Assembly: GCA_963846635.1 (NCBI GenBank)
Contig: CAWJXM010000049.1
Coordinates: forward strand, 31,241-95,240
Direction: 5' to 3'
Source: AP-15 sp963846635
GTDB taxonomy: Bacteria > Pseudomonadota > Alphaproteobacteria > ATCC43930 > CGMCC-115725
DNA: 64,000 nucleotides
The translations under genes were made by a program, and so were the position numbers. The notes under the pieces are model-generated. The model was not told the origin of the DNA. It saw only the letters and a program-made list of their open reading frames with translations, and did no database searches. Shown one piece after another: positions 17,189 to 25,959 of this stretch (positions within the stretch are counted from its first letter, which is position 1; every line of letters starts with the position of its first letter).

Positions 17189-17869
17189 GTGCGCGCAATC
17201 GACGTAATGACCGGTCAGGTAATCACGGTGAGAGAGAATACGACAGTATCGGAAGCCGCGCGGTCGCTCGCCAAACATGGCATTAGTGCGGTGCCGGTGG
17301 TCGATGGCGCTAACCGCGTGATCGGCATGGTCAGCGAGGGCGACCTGTTGCATCGCGCCGAAACCGGTACCGAACGCCGCCGAGCCTGGTGGCTCGACAT
17401 GCTGGCATCGACCGATCAGCTCGCGCGCGACTACATCAAATCGCATGCCGAAACGGTCAAAGACGTCATGACGCGCGACGTGATCTCGGTCACCGACACG
17501 ACACCGGTGGCTGACATCGCTGTGCTACTGGAGACGCGTGGGATCAAGCGCGTTCCGGTTCTTCGCGACGGCAAGCTCATCGGCATCGTCAGTCGCGCCA
17601 ACCTGATCCAAGCATTGGCGATGACCGTGACCGAACCTGCGATCGGCTCGGCAAATGACAACGACTTGGCGATTCGCGATAAATTGCTCGCCGAGTTGAA
17701 AACGCAAAGGTGGGCCGAGGTTTCGCCCGCCAACGTCACCGTAAAGGACGGTGTTGTCCATCTCTGGAACTCGTATGTCTCGGACCATGAAAAGCAGGCT
17801 TTGCTGACCGCTGCCCGGAGCATTCCGGGGGTGCGCGGTATCGAGGACCATATGCACAAAGTAGGGTAG
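17189..17869 (+). CDS. CBS-pair plus BON domain protein
   Basis: The 226-aa soluble protein starts at GTG after GGAGGT. Residues about 1-60 form one CBS motif (RAIDVMTGQVITVRENTTVSEA... SEGDLL) and about 85-150 the second (VKDVMTRDVISVTDTTPVAD... SRANLI). A BON domain (about 165-226: DKLLAELKTQRWAEVSPANVTVKDGVVHLWN, ending GVRGIEDHMHKV) closes it. CBS pairs sense adenosine ligands; BON domains bind lipid or partner proteins. Such proteins are common in hypoxia or stress regulons of alphaproteobacteria. A perfect FixK box precedes it and the FixK gene is 580 nt downstream. Confidence 0.92.
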   Translation: MRAIDVMTGQVITVRENTTVSEAARSLAKHGISAVPVVDGANRVIGMVSEGDLLHRAETGTERRRAWWLDMLASTDQLARDYIKSHAETVKDVMTRDVISVTDTTPVADIAVLLETRGIKRVPVLRDGKLIGIVSRANLIQALAMTVTEPAIGSANDNDLAIRDKLLAELKTQRWAEVSPANVTVKDGVVHLWNSYVSDHEKQALLTAARSIPGVRGIEDHMHKVG

Positions 17870-17991
17870 AAGCGGAACGTCGGCCTCCGCGGCCTGCCGA
17901 GGCGACATCACGCCGCTCGACATCAACGCCCGGACCGAACAAATCTCGTGTCCGATCGACGCCGCTCCCGTCTCAGCATGAGGCAAAAGTA

Positions 17992-18312
17992 ATGCGCGAC
18001 GCCTTGGCGAAAATCCTCGCCGTTTTTCTGCTATCCGCCGCCGCTGTCGCCGAAGCGGCACCGGCGGAGACTGGGGCCAGCGCCGGCGCCCAGATTGCCC
18101 AGCGCTGGTGTGTGAATTGCCATGTGATCAGCAATGCCCAGACGGGTGCGGTGCCGCAAGGGCCGCCGAGCTTTCCGACAATCGCGAAAAGCGGCATGAG
18201 TGCCGACCAGCTGCGCGCCTTTCTGTCGCATCCGCATGGCGCGATGCCCGATTTGGCGCTGACCCGAACCGAGATCGACGATCTGATCGCCTACATCCAA
18301 TCACTCCGATAA
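17992..18312 (+). CDS. Small secreted c-type cytochrome
   Basis: The 106-aa product has a signal peptide (residues 1-22, cleavage near EAAPA), one haem-binding CVNCH at 40-44, and a likely Met axial ligand in GAMPDL (Met85). It is a class I mono-haem cytochrome c of the periplasm. The start is ATG, 122 nt after the CBS-BON gene. It lies immediately upstream of the FixK-like gene, consistent with a respiratory or redox role at low oxygen; no partner oxidase is in the window. Confidence 0.9.
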   Translation: MRDALAKILAVFLLSAAAVAEAAPAETGASAGAQIAQRWCVNCHVISNAQTGAVPQGPPSFPTIAKSGMSADQLRAFLSHPHGAMPDLALTRTEIDDLIAYIQSLR

Positions 18313-18347
18313 TGCGATCGCGGTCCGAACACACCGGCCATCCACCG

Positions 18348-18383
18348 GTACGTAATTTTACGTAGGTAATTTCCCTAAGTAAC
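18348..18383 (+). promoter_or_regulatory. Candidate FixJ binding region upstream of the FixK-like gene
   Basis: Two TACGTA palindromes (18349-18354 and 18359-18364) lie exactly 10 bp apart, followed by GTAATTTCCCTAAGTAAC. The run resembles FixJ target sites recalled from rhizobial fixK promoters (GTAMGTAG and a TTTCCC stretch). It lies about 85 nt before the FixK-like ATG. Confidence 0.55.
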
Positions 18384-18449
18384 AAACCGGATTTCGGCGG
18401 CCGCAGCCGAAGATGATGCTGCTCTCATCAAAACGGATGGAGGGGCATC

Positions 18450-19151
18450 ATGTACAGGCAGCTCACCAATGCTGGCCATCTCAGCGGGATCATCGAACCA
18501 GAGCGCGGCGGCCTTGCTGTTACCCGCTCCGGCGAGCTCGATACGCTGGTGGCGCTGGAAGGCATCGGCACGCGTCTCGGCTTTTCGCGCAATCAGGAAA
18601 TCTATACCGAAGGCGATGCCAGCGATTGCTGGTACAAGGTGGTGTCCGGCACAGTGCGCATTTGCAAACTGCTGGCCGATGGACGCCGTCATATCGCCGA
18701 GTTCTGCTTCAGCGGCGACTGCTTTGGCCTCGACAGCACCGGCAGCCGCGTTTTCTCGGCGGAGGCGGTCAGTGATGCGATCGTTCTGCGCCTGCCGCGC
18801 AAGGCTACCGAGCGGTTGATGGACCAGAACCCCGCTCTGGCGCGGCTGCTGCGCGAGACCATGCTGCGTGATCTCGCCAACGCGCATAGCCGAATGCTGC
18901 TGCTCGGGCGCATGACAGCCCCGGAGCGCGTTGCGGCATTCCTGCTCGAAATCTTCGAGCGCCGCGACGTGACGAGGATGTTGGACCTTCCGATGTCGCG
19001 CACCGATATCGCCGATTACCTCGGACTGACGGTCGAGACCGTATGCCGCACTTTATCGATGTTCAGGCACGAGCGGATGATCGCGATTCCCAACCCGCAC
19101 CGGATCGAGCTGCTCGATCGAGCGGCCCTCGAGGCGATCGGCGAGGCATAG
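18450..19151 (+). CDS. fixK: CRP/FNR-family regulator, FixK-like
   Basis: A 233-aa regulator with an N-terminal cyclic-nucleotide-like beta-barrel (residues about 45-125) and a C-terminal winged helix-turn-helix (MSRTDIADYLGLTVETVCRTLSMF, 182-205). Glu196 and Arg200 of the ETVCR helix are the residues that read TTGAT half-sites. There is no N-terminal cysteine cluster, so this is not an iron-sulfur FNR; FixK is the best class. GGAGGGG lies before the ATG. The FixJ-like site upstream and FixK boxes around fit a FixLJ-FixK cascade. Cys199 lies in the recognition helix and could be redox-sensitive, which is inference. Confidence 0.85.
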   Translation: MYRQLTNAGHLSGIIEPERGGLAVTRSGELDTLVALEGIGTRLGFSRNQEIYTEGDASDCWYKVVSGTVRICKLLADGRRHIAEFCFSGDCFGLDSTGSRVFSAEAVSDAIVLRLPRKATERLMDQNPALARLLRETMLRDLANAHSRMLLLGRMTAPERVAAFLLEIFERRDVTRMLDLPMSRTDIADYLGLTVETVCRTLSMFRHERMIAIPNPHRIELLDRAALEAIGEA

Positions 19152-19166
19152 TGAGATTGGCGCTGG

Positions 19167-19180
19167 TTGATCCAAGTCAG
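19167..19180 (+). promoter_or_regulatory. Near-match FixK box
   Basis: TTGATCCAAGTCAG matches 7 of the 8 fixed bases. It lies 57 nt before the lone receiver gene. Weak on its own. Confidence 0.35.
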
Positions 19181-19236
19181 TGCCCGGTGCGCCGCTGTCC
19201 GGTTCTTTATAGGGCATTCTCGCCCTCGAGGTCAGG

Positions 19237-19641
19237 ATGCCGACTCCTCGGGAACAACACCCTCTCTGCCCAGCTCAGAAAGCGGTTTGTATAGTTGATG
19301 ACGATGAGTTGGTCGCTGACTCGCTGAAGATATTGCTCGAAGCCTTCGGCTTCGCCGTGCAGTCATACAATTTCGGAAACCAATTTTTAGCCGATGAGCG
19401 GCGCCACACAGCGGGCTGTTTGGTGATCGACCAGCACATGCCGGGAATGAACGGTCTTGATGTGATCGACAATCTGCAAAGGGAGGGAAACAAAGTCGCA
19501 ACGATACTGATCTCTGGCCGTCTCGACACTGAGACGAGGGAGCGCGCGATCTGCCTGGGCGTTCGCGAGCTCCTCGAGAAGCCTTTTTCCGCTGGCCGCC
19601 TAATAGAGCTCGTTCGGCGGATGCTCTCTGAAAGCAATTGA
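19237..19641 (+). CDS. Single-domain response regulator (receiver only)
   Basis: The 134-aa product is one REC domain: acidic pair near residues 21-23 (CIVDDDELV), phosphoacceptor Asp65 in CLVIDQHMPGMNG, Ser in ILISGR and Lys in LLEKPF. No output domain follows. Its sequence resembles the receiver of FixJ/NodW-type regulators. It could act as a phosphate sink or connector for FixL or another kinase; that is inference. It sits 85 nt downstream of the FixK-like gene. Confidence 0.85.
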   Translation: MPTPREQHPLCPAQKAVCIVDDDELVADSLKILLEAFGFAVQSYNFGNQFLADERRHTAGCLVIDQHMPGMNGLDVIDNLQREGNKVATILISGRLDTETRERAICLGVRELLEKPFSAGRLIELVRRMLSESN

Positions 19642-20066
19642 TACTGCTTCTTTGGATCAAAAATTGAGCGTCGGGCTGTCGACAACTTGGTGAAAGAATG
19701 ATCCTTTCAGCCGATCAGAGGCGCGCGACCAATGTCGCAGTGGTCGAAAGTCGAGCAAGGATCCATTGGGAACGACCTCATCCACGCTTTCCCGCAGTTT
19801 CTACGGCGGTTGATCGATTTGCTCGGGAAGCTGTCGCTGTCGTTCAAAGGAGGCCGCTGAGGCGTTATTGCAGCATCAACCGAGCCCCTCTTCTATCGCG
19901 GCGCTCGGTTTCAGAGTGACTGCAAAGGACGTTGTCAGATCAGAGGGGTTCATCGTCCCGCTTCTCGTTTGCTGGAAAATTATCAGGCGCCAACAAGATC
20001 CATTGATCCGGATCAATTCGGCACGCCGGCAATCTCAGGAGCATGGCCGAGAAGAGCGAGGCCAGA
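19642..20066. other. Intergenic stretch holding a FixK box
   Basis: I see no gene. The useful feature is the perfect palindromic box at 20003-20016. Confidence 0.5.
20003..20016 (+). promoter_or_regulatory. Perfect palindromic FixK box upstream of the acetyltransferase gene
   Basis: TTGATCCGGATCAA is a 14-bp perfect palindrome. Centre 20009.5 predicts a class II start near 20051, which favours the ATG at 20067 over the one at 20043. Confidence 0.8.
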
Positions 20067-22770
20067 ATGTCCGTTCGTAACCTTGACAAGGTGTTCAAAC
20101 CACGGTCGGTCGCGCTGATCGGCGCAACCCCGCGGTCGGGGGCGGTCGGCGCGGTCGTGGCGCGCAACCTGCGCCGTGCCGGCTTTGCCGGCCAGCTGAT
20201 GCTCGTCAATCCGCATCACCAGGCGATCGATGGGCTGAGCGTGTATCCGACTGTGGCAAGTCTACCACAGCCGCCAGACCTCGCGGTCATCGTCACGCCG
20301 CCTGAGACCGTGCCATCTCTCGTAAGCGAGCTGGTAGCGCGGGGGACGCGCGCCGCCGTCATCATTACCGCCGGTTTTGGCGAGCTTGGCGAGCACGGTC
20401 GCGTCCTGCAGCAGGCCACACTTGATACGGCAAAGCCGCACCTGCTGCGGATCGTGGGCCCGAACTGCGTCGGCGTCATGGTGCCCGGAATCGGGCTCGA
20501 CGCGACCTTTTCTCACCTGGCTGCATCAGCGGGAGACATCGCCTTGGTTAGCCAGTCGGGCGCGATGATCACTGCGATGCTGGACTGGGCGGTGCCGCGC
20601 GGCATTGGCTTTTCGCATGTTGTCTCGCTCGGCGATATGGCTGATGTCGATTTCGGCGACATGCTCGATTATCTCGCCTCGGATCCGCAGACCCGGGCTG
20701 TCCTGCTTTATGCAGAAGGCGTCACCCATGGCCGCAAATTCATGTCCGCGGCGCGAGCCGCCTCGCGTCTCAAGCCCGTGCTCGTGCTAAAAGCAGGTCG
20801 ATCAAATGCCGGTGCCCGCGCCGCGACCTCGCATACCGGCGTCCTGGCGGGCGCCGACGCTGTTTACGATGCCGCCTTCCGCCGCGCCGGCATGTTGCGC
20901 GTCGCGACGATGGCCGAACTGTTCGATGCCGCGGAAACCCTGGCGCTCACGCATCAACAAATTGGCGAACGATTAGCGATTCTCACCAATGGCGGCGGCG
21001 CGGGCGTGCTCGCCACTGATGCTTTGATCGCGGCCGGCGGCCAATTGGCCTCCTTGTCAGAAGAAACAATCGACCGGTTGAACCGGGCATTGCCAGCGAC
21101 CTGGAGCCGCGGCAACCCGGTTGACATCATCGGCGACGCATCGGGCAAGCGTTATGCCGAGGCGCTGGCAGCGTTGATCGGCGACGCCGCAGCCGAGGCA
21201 ATCCTGGTGCTCAACTGCCCGACAGCGCTGGCTGAGCCGGATGAAGCGGCGGCTGCGGTGGTCGATACGATTGCAGCCACGGAACCCGGCGGGCTGCGGG
21301 GTCGCAACGTGATCACCGCCTGGCTCGGTGAACATTCCGCGCGCGCAGCCCGGCAACGCTTTGCCAAGGCCCGCATCGCCACCTATGAGTCTCCCGAGAG
21401 CGCGATCGCCGGGCTCATGCATCGGGTCTGTTACCGCCGCAATCAGGAGTTGCTGATGGAAACGCCTCCGGCCCGGCTGGATGCGTTTCGACCGGATCTC
21501 GCGGCAATCCGGCAGGTGATCACAAGCGCGCTCACCGCAGGAAAATCCTGGCTTGATCCCGAAGAGGTTGGAGCCATCCTCCGCGCCTACGGCATCCCAA
21601 TCGTCGCTGATCGCATTGCCCGCGGGGTGGATGATGCGGCTGTTGTCGCCGCCTCGATCGGTTTTCCGGTCGCGCTCAAGATTTCACTCGCGCGACATCA
21701 CGCATAAGAGCGATATCGGCGGTGTTGCCCTTGGTCTTGAGGACACTGATCGGGTCCGCCGCGAGGCGAACGCGATGCTGGAGCGAGTCCGGAAGGCACG
21801 CCCCAAAGCTCGCCTCGACGGGTTTGTATTGCAGCCGATGATTTCGCGCCCGGGTGCGGTGGAGCTCCTCGTCGGCCTCGTTGAGGATCCGGTATTCGGG
21901 CCGCTCGTGGCATTCGGTCAGGGTGGCATTGCTGTCGAAGTCTTACGCGATAGCTCGCTCGAATTCCCGCCACTGAATTCATTGCTGGCGCGCCGTCTGA
22001 TGGCGCGGACTCGGGTCTGGCAGCTGCTGCAAGGCTACCGCGGCCGGCCACCAACGAATATTGAAGCCGTCGTCGAGGTGCTAATCCGCATCGGTCAGCT
22101 CGCGACCGATCACCCGGAGATCCGCGAGCTCGACATCAACCCATTGCTCGCAGACACTGCCGGCGCGATTGCGCTCGATGCCCGGCTCCGCATTGCGCCC
22201 GCCCAATATCCTGGAACAGCAAGACTGGCGATCGCACCTTATCCGGAGCATCTCGAAACCTTCGAACAGTTGCGCGACAAGACCGCTGTACGCATAAGGC
22301 CCTTGCGCCCCGAGGACGAGCCGCTCCTGCGCGATCTCGCCGCGCATATGAGCCCCGAAGATTTGCGGCTGCGCTTTTTCACCCCTGTGCGCGGCCTTAG
22401 CCATGTGGTTGCCGCAAGACTGTCGCAGCTCGACTACGACCGGGAAATGGCGCTGCTCGCCGAGCACGACGGGACCGCGCTGGGAGTAGCCCATTTCTTT
22501 GCCGACCCGGACAAATTGCGGGCCGAATACGCGATCGCGGTCCGCAGCGATTGGAAAGGCCGCGGTATCGGGTTCCTGCTAATGACTCGCCTGATCGACG
22601 TGGCCAGGCAATGGAGCATCGGCGAACTGGTCGGCGAGATCCTGCGGGAGAACAAGGCGATGCTGCAGATGTGCCGCGAACTCGGCTTTGCAATTGTCCC
22701 GGACCCCGACGATCCATCCATCGTTCTGGCCAGGAAGACGTTGGCACTGCCTCAGGCGAGCGGAGCGTGA
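20067..22770 (+). pseudogene. NDP-forming acyl-CoA synthetase/GNAT protein acetyltransferase (Pat-like), one frameshift
   Basis: The first frame (to about 21685) holds the CoA-binding and CoA-ligase domains: SVALIGATPRSGAVGAVVARNL, IVGPNCVGVM, VSQSGAMITAMLDWA and TSHTGVLAGAD. It breaks at 21683-21690 just before SRDITHKSDIGGVALGL, the ATP-grasp motif, which continues in another frame. A C-terminal GNAT domain follows (AVRIRPLRPEDEPLLRDL and DWKGRGIGFLLM). The joined product of about 900 aa has the domain order of bacterial Pat/PatZ lysine acetyltransferases, which acetylate and silence acetyl-CoA synthetase. One extra base explains the break; both halves otherwise look under selection. It may be a base-calling error. 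A FixK box lies upstream. Confidence 0.85.
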
Positions 22771-22852
22771 CCGGTTCCCGGTCGGACGGGACATCGGCCT
22801 TTTCTGGGCTGGGAACAATAGACACGCGCCCGGGCGCGGCCTTCGAATCTCG

Positions 22853-22866
22853 TTGACCTGGATCAA
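22853..22866 (+). promoter_or_regulatory. FixK box upstream of the Cys-protein/DUF6544 pair
   Basis: TTGACCTGGATCAA matches TTGA-N6-TCAA fully. It lies 83 nt after the Pat-like gene and 141 nt before the next supported start. Confidence 0.75.
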
Positions 22867-23007
22867 TGCCGGACCGCTGACAACGCACCAAGAATGAATC
22901 GGGAAGGACGCTATCGGCAGGGTGCGAGTAGCTCGCGCTCAGTGATGTGAGGCGCACCCTTTGTCGCGGCCTTCCCGCCCGTCCGCCGAAACGAGATCGC
23001 ACTAACC

Positions 23008-23199
23008 ATGGATAATATTCGAATTCGCGGCCCACACTTTCTCAGCTCGAAGGCGCGCTCTCTGAGAGAAGCGTGCAAGGAAGTCGGCCGCGACAAAGGC
23101 GGCCGCCGCTGCCGCGTATGTCCGGTGAAGAGCTTGTGCGAAGATGAGTTGCGCTGGCTCGTGCCACGACATCGGAATGCCGCAACGACCCTGAATTGA
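23008..23199 (+). CDS. Small Cys-motif protein (63 aa), unknown
   Basis: The product is basic and ends in a compact cysteine motif, CRVCPVKSLC (C-x2-C-x5-C), followed by EDELRWLVPRH. Three cysteines in this spacing may bind zinc or iron-sulfur with one further ligand. I do not recognise the family. Two facts support it as real: its stop overlaps the TTG start of the next gene (TTGA), and a perfect FixK box lies upstream. Confidence 0.5.
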   Translation: MDNIRIRGPHFLSSKARSLREACKEVGRDKGGRRCRVCPVKSLCEDELRWLVPRHRNAATTLN

Positions 23200-24023
23200 G
23201 CCCGATAAGCATCAGGTCGGGTCTCAAATTTTTGGCGGTTCTCGGCGCCGGAAGTTTTGCGCTGGCTCACTTCCTTACGGCGGCTGCATTCCGCAGGCGC
23301 ACGGACGCGATTTTTGCCCGGCTGCAATACACGCCCGCGGCCGAACGGCCCCCCGCTCCGATCCCCGCAATCGTCAGGTCGTATTTGCAGCGCACACTAT
23401 GCGAGCGAGCGACACCGAGCATCGTGCGGCTGCGCCAAAGCGGCGAGATGCGCACCGCCCCAAATGCTCCGTGGCGGCCATTTACTGCCGAGCAGGTCAT
23501 CGACGTCCATCATCCGGGCTTTGCCTGGCTCGCCCGGATGCAAGCGGTTCCGCTGCTATCGGCGCATGTCCTCGACTGCTATGTCGATGGCGAGGGTTTG
23601 CTTGAAGTGCGGCTGTGCGGCTCATGGCCGCTCGCGCGGCTGGCGGGACCTGAGGCCAGCAAGGGCGAGTTGATGCGCTACCTTGCCGAACTCATTTGGG
23701 CGCCGCACACCATGCTGCACAACCCGGAGCTGTCCTGGCGCGAAATTGATGCGACAACGGTGGAGGTATCCGCGAAAAGCGCACACGGCCCCGCGCGGGT
23801 AAGGCTGGTCTTTGACAATGGTGATATCACCCGAATGGAAGCCGACGATCGCCCGCGTGCAATTGGACGTCGCGTCGTTCCGACGCGGTGGCGGGGATCG
23901 TGCAGCGGCTACCGCGAGATCGGAGGCTGCCGTATCCCAACCGAGGCGGTGGTGAGCTGGTTGTTGGACGGCGAGCCGTTCGAGTACTGGCGTGGGACGA
24001 TAACCGCTTTTGAGGTGAAATGA
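23196..24023 (+). CDS. DUF6544 family protein
   Basis: The 275-aa product starts at TTG overlapping the preceding stop. An N-terminal hydrophobic stretch (FLAVLGAGSFALAHFLTAAAF) may be a membrane anchor. The body matches the DUF6544 pattern: LRQSGEMRTAPNAPWRPFTAEQV, HHPGFAWLARMQAVPLLSAHVLDCYVDGEGLLEV, ELMRYLAELIWAPHTML and GGCRIPTEAVVSWLLDGEPFEYWRGTI. The family is uncharacterised. Coupling to the Cys-motif gene implies a shared function. Confidence 0.8.
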   Translation: MSPISIRSGLKFLAVLGAGSFALAHFLTAAAFRRRTDAIFARLQYTPAAERPPAPIPAIVRSYLQRTLCERATPSIVRLRQSGEMRTAPNAPWRPFTAEQVIDVHHPGFAWLARMQAVPLLSAHVLDCYVDGEGLLEVRLCGSWPLARLAGPEASKGELMRYLAELIWAPHTMLHNPELSWREIDATTVEVSAKSAHGPARVRLVFDNGDITRMEADDRPRAIGRRVVPTRWRGSCSGYREIGGCRIPTEAVVSWLLDGEPFEYWRGTITAFEVK

Positions 24024-24050
24024 GGGTGGATGGTAAGTTGAGCCCACTTT

Positions 24051-24064
24051 TTGATCTGGATCAG
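24051..24064 (+). promoter_or_regulatory. Near-perfect FixK box
   Basis: TTGATCTGGATCAG has one mismatch (final base). It lies 38 nt before the ATG of the small gene at 24102, rather close for class II activation. Confidence 0.45.
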
Positions 24065-24101
24065 TGCTGCTGCCGTGGCCACAGGTGCAAATTTTGCGGT
24101 A

Positions 24102-24284
24102 ATGGACTGGCAGGTGCACTACCAAAGCGGCGGTCAAAGATTTAGTGCTCTTGCGGCAGACCGAAGCGCCGCGATCGCGGTAGCCTGCATTCTGATCCGC
24201 GACGGCCACGAAATCGTGACGCTGGTCTCAAAGACCGGCGAAACGATCGAGCCAGAAGTAATTAAGCGCCTTTGCCGGGGTTGA
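24102..24284 (+). CDS. Small protein, 60 aa, unknown
   Basis: The product reads like a short alpha/beta domain: MDWQVHYQSGGQRFSALAADRSAAIAVACILIRDGHEIVTLVSKTG-type composition with a central helix and a final basic RLCRG tail. It has general resemblance to the DUF2188-like product at 4098 (two strands, an 'Ala-rich helix', then a strand) but no clear family. The near-FixK box upstream and its position before fixL suggest it is expressed at low oxygen. Confidence 0.5.
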   Translation: MDWQVHYQSGGQRFSALAADRSAAIAVACILIRDGHEIVTLVSKTGETIEPEVIKRLCRG

Positions 24285-24426
24285 GCCTTTTTCCTGTGGG
24301 TTCCCCGGTCGTCTCGGTTGTGGTATTCGACGAACGAGATGAGGGATCCGGCATGGGCTCTGGCGCGCTGCCGCTTTCCCAGGGAGACGTTTAAGGAATC
24401 CGCCGCTGAGTTCGCCAGCGCCGAGC

Positions 24427-25959
24427 TTGGGCCACGACGCTCAAAAGGCCGATGAGACTTTAGGCGACACGCTGTATCGCGCGATCGTCGCTACTGCGGT
24501 CGATGCCATTGTGGTCATCGATCGTAACGGCACGATCCGCTCGGTCAACAACGCAACCGAGCGGCTGTTCGGGTATGCCTCTGATGAGCTCGTTGGGTGC
24601 AACGTCAAAATCCTGATGCCCGAACCCTACGCCGGCGAGCACGATGCTTACCTTGCGAACTACCTGCGCACCGGCCGGAAAAAGATCATCGGCATCGGGC
24701 GCGAGGTTGTCGGCCGCCGCAGCGACGGCTCGGTGTTTCCGATGGACCTCTCGGTCGGCGAGGCACGCGATGGGGGCGAGCCGATTTTTGTCGGGATCAT
24801 CCGCGACATCACCGATCGCAAAGCCGCCGAATTGGCGCAGCGCGAAAGCGAGCTGCGGCTGCGCTCGATCCTTGATACCGTCCCCGACGCGATCATCGTC
24901 ATCGACGCGCACGGAATCATCCAGTCCTTTAGCCCGGCGGCGGAGCGACTGTTCGGCTATCCCGGCTCCGAGGTCGTCGGCCGCAACGTCAATGTTCTAA
25001 TGCCGACACCGTACCGTGAGGAGCATGACGGCTATATTAAGCGCTATCTGCACACTGGCGAGCGTCGCATCATCGGCATCGGCCGCATCGTCACTGGTCG
25101 CCGCAGTGACGACGAAACCTTCCCGATGGAGCTCCAGGTCGGCGAATTCTCGTTTATGGGCGCTCGCTATTTTACCGGTTTTGTCCGCGATCTGACGGAG
25201 CGGCAGGAGGCCGAGCGCCGTATCCAAGATCTCCAGGCCGAGCTGCTGCATGCCTCGCGATTGAGCGTCATGGGCCAGATGGCGTCGACAATGGCGCACG
25301 AGCTGAACCAGCCCTTGACCGCGGTGATGAACTATTTGGAGGCCGGTCGGCAAATGCTTTCGAGTGGAGCCGGCCCCCCTGAGCGCGTCGGCGAGATGAT
25401 GGAGAAGGCGATCGGCCAAGCGCAGCGCGCTGGAGATGTCATTCGGCGGCTGCGCGGGTTTGTCAGCAAGGGTGAGACCGAGCGCCGCATTCAGAACCTC
25501 AATCAATTGGTCGAAGAAGCGCTGGCACTCGCCCTTGTCGGGGCGCGACAGCGCGGGGTGCGCACCTCGCTTGAGCTCGATCAGGTGCCGCCGGTTCGTG
25601 TCGATCAGATACAAATCCAGCAGGTCGTTCTCAACTTGGTGCGAAACGCGGTCGAAGCGATGGAGGAGAGCGAGCGGCGCGAGCTCACGATCACTACGCG
25701 AGCGACCCCCGAACAGGGAATCGCCGAAATCATTATTGCCGATACCGGCCCGGGGATTGCGCCTGAATTGGCGGGTCGCCTGTTTCAACCCTTTGTCACC
25801 ACCAAGACCACCGGGATGGGTTTGGGCTTGTCGATCTGTCGGGAGATCGTCGAAGCGCATCACGGCAGGCTCACCATGGCTCCAGCGCCTTCGGGAGGCG
25901 CAGTGTTTCGCGTCACTTTGCCGTTAGCGGGGCGCGAAGGGACGGTCGATGCCGCGTGA
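24427..25959 (+). CDS. fixL: Oxygen-sensor histidine kinase FixL, with two haem-type PAS domains
   Basis: The 510-aa kinase has two PAS domains (about 15-130 and 140-258), then DHp and HATPase domains. PAS2 carries the residues that bind haem and gate oxygen in Bradyrhizobium FixL: His200, Arg206, Ile215, Ile218 and Arg220, by coincidence at identical numbering. PAS1 carries His72, Ile87, Ile90 and Arg92 but has Asn78 at the Arg206 position. The phosphoacceptor is His291 in MAHELNQPL; the ATP site shows VLNLVRNAVEAM, ADTGPGI and TTKTTGMGLGLSI. No membrane segment is present, so it is soluble. It starts at TTG and its stop overlaps fixJ by 11 nt. Confidence 0.93.
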   Translation: MGHDAQKADETLGDTLYRAIVATAVDAIVVIDRNGTIRSVNNATERLFGYASDELVGCNVKILMPEPYAGEHDAYLANYLRTGRKKIIGIGREVVGRRSDGSVFPMDLSVGEARDGGEPIFVGIIRDITDRKAAELAQRESELRLRSILDTVPDAIIVIDAHGIIQSFSPAAERLFGYPGSEVVGRNVNVLMPTPYREEHDGYIKRYLHTGERRIIGIGRIVTGRRSDDETFPMELQVGEFSFMGARYFTGFVRDLTERQEAERRIQDLQAELLHASRLSVMGQMASTMAHELNQPLTAVMNYLEAGRQMLSSGAGPPERVGEMMEKAIGQAQRAGDVIRRLRGFVSKGETERRIQNLNQLVEEALALALVGARQRGVRTSLELDQVPPVRVDQIQIQQVVLNLVRNAVEAMEESERRELTITTRATPEQGIAEIIIADTGPGIAPELAGRLFQPFVTTKTTGMGLGLSICREIVEAHHGRLTMAPAPSGGAVFRVTLPLAGREGTVDAA

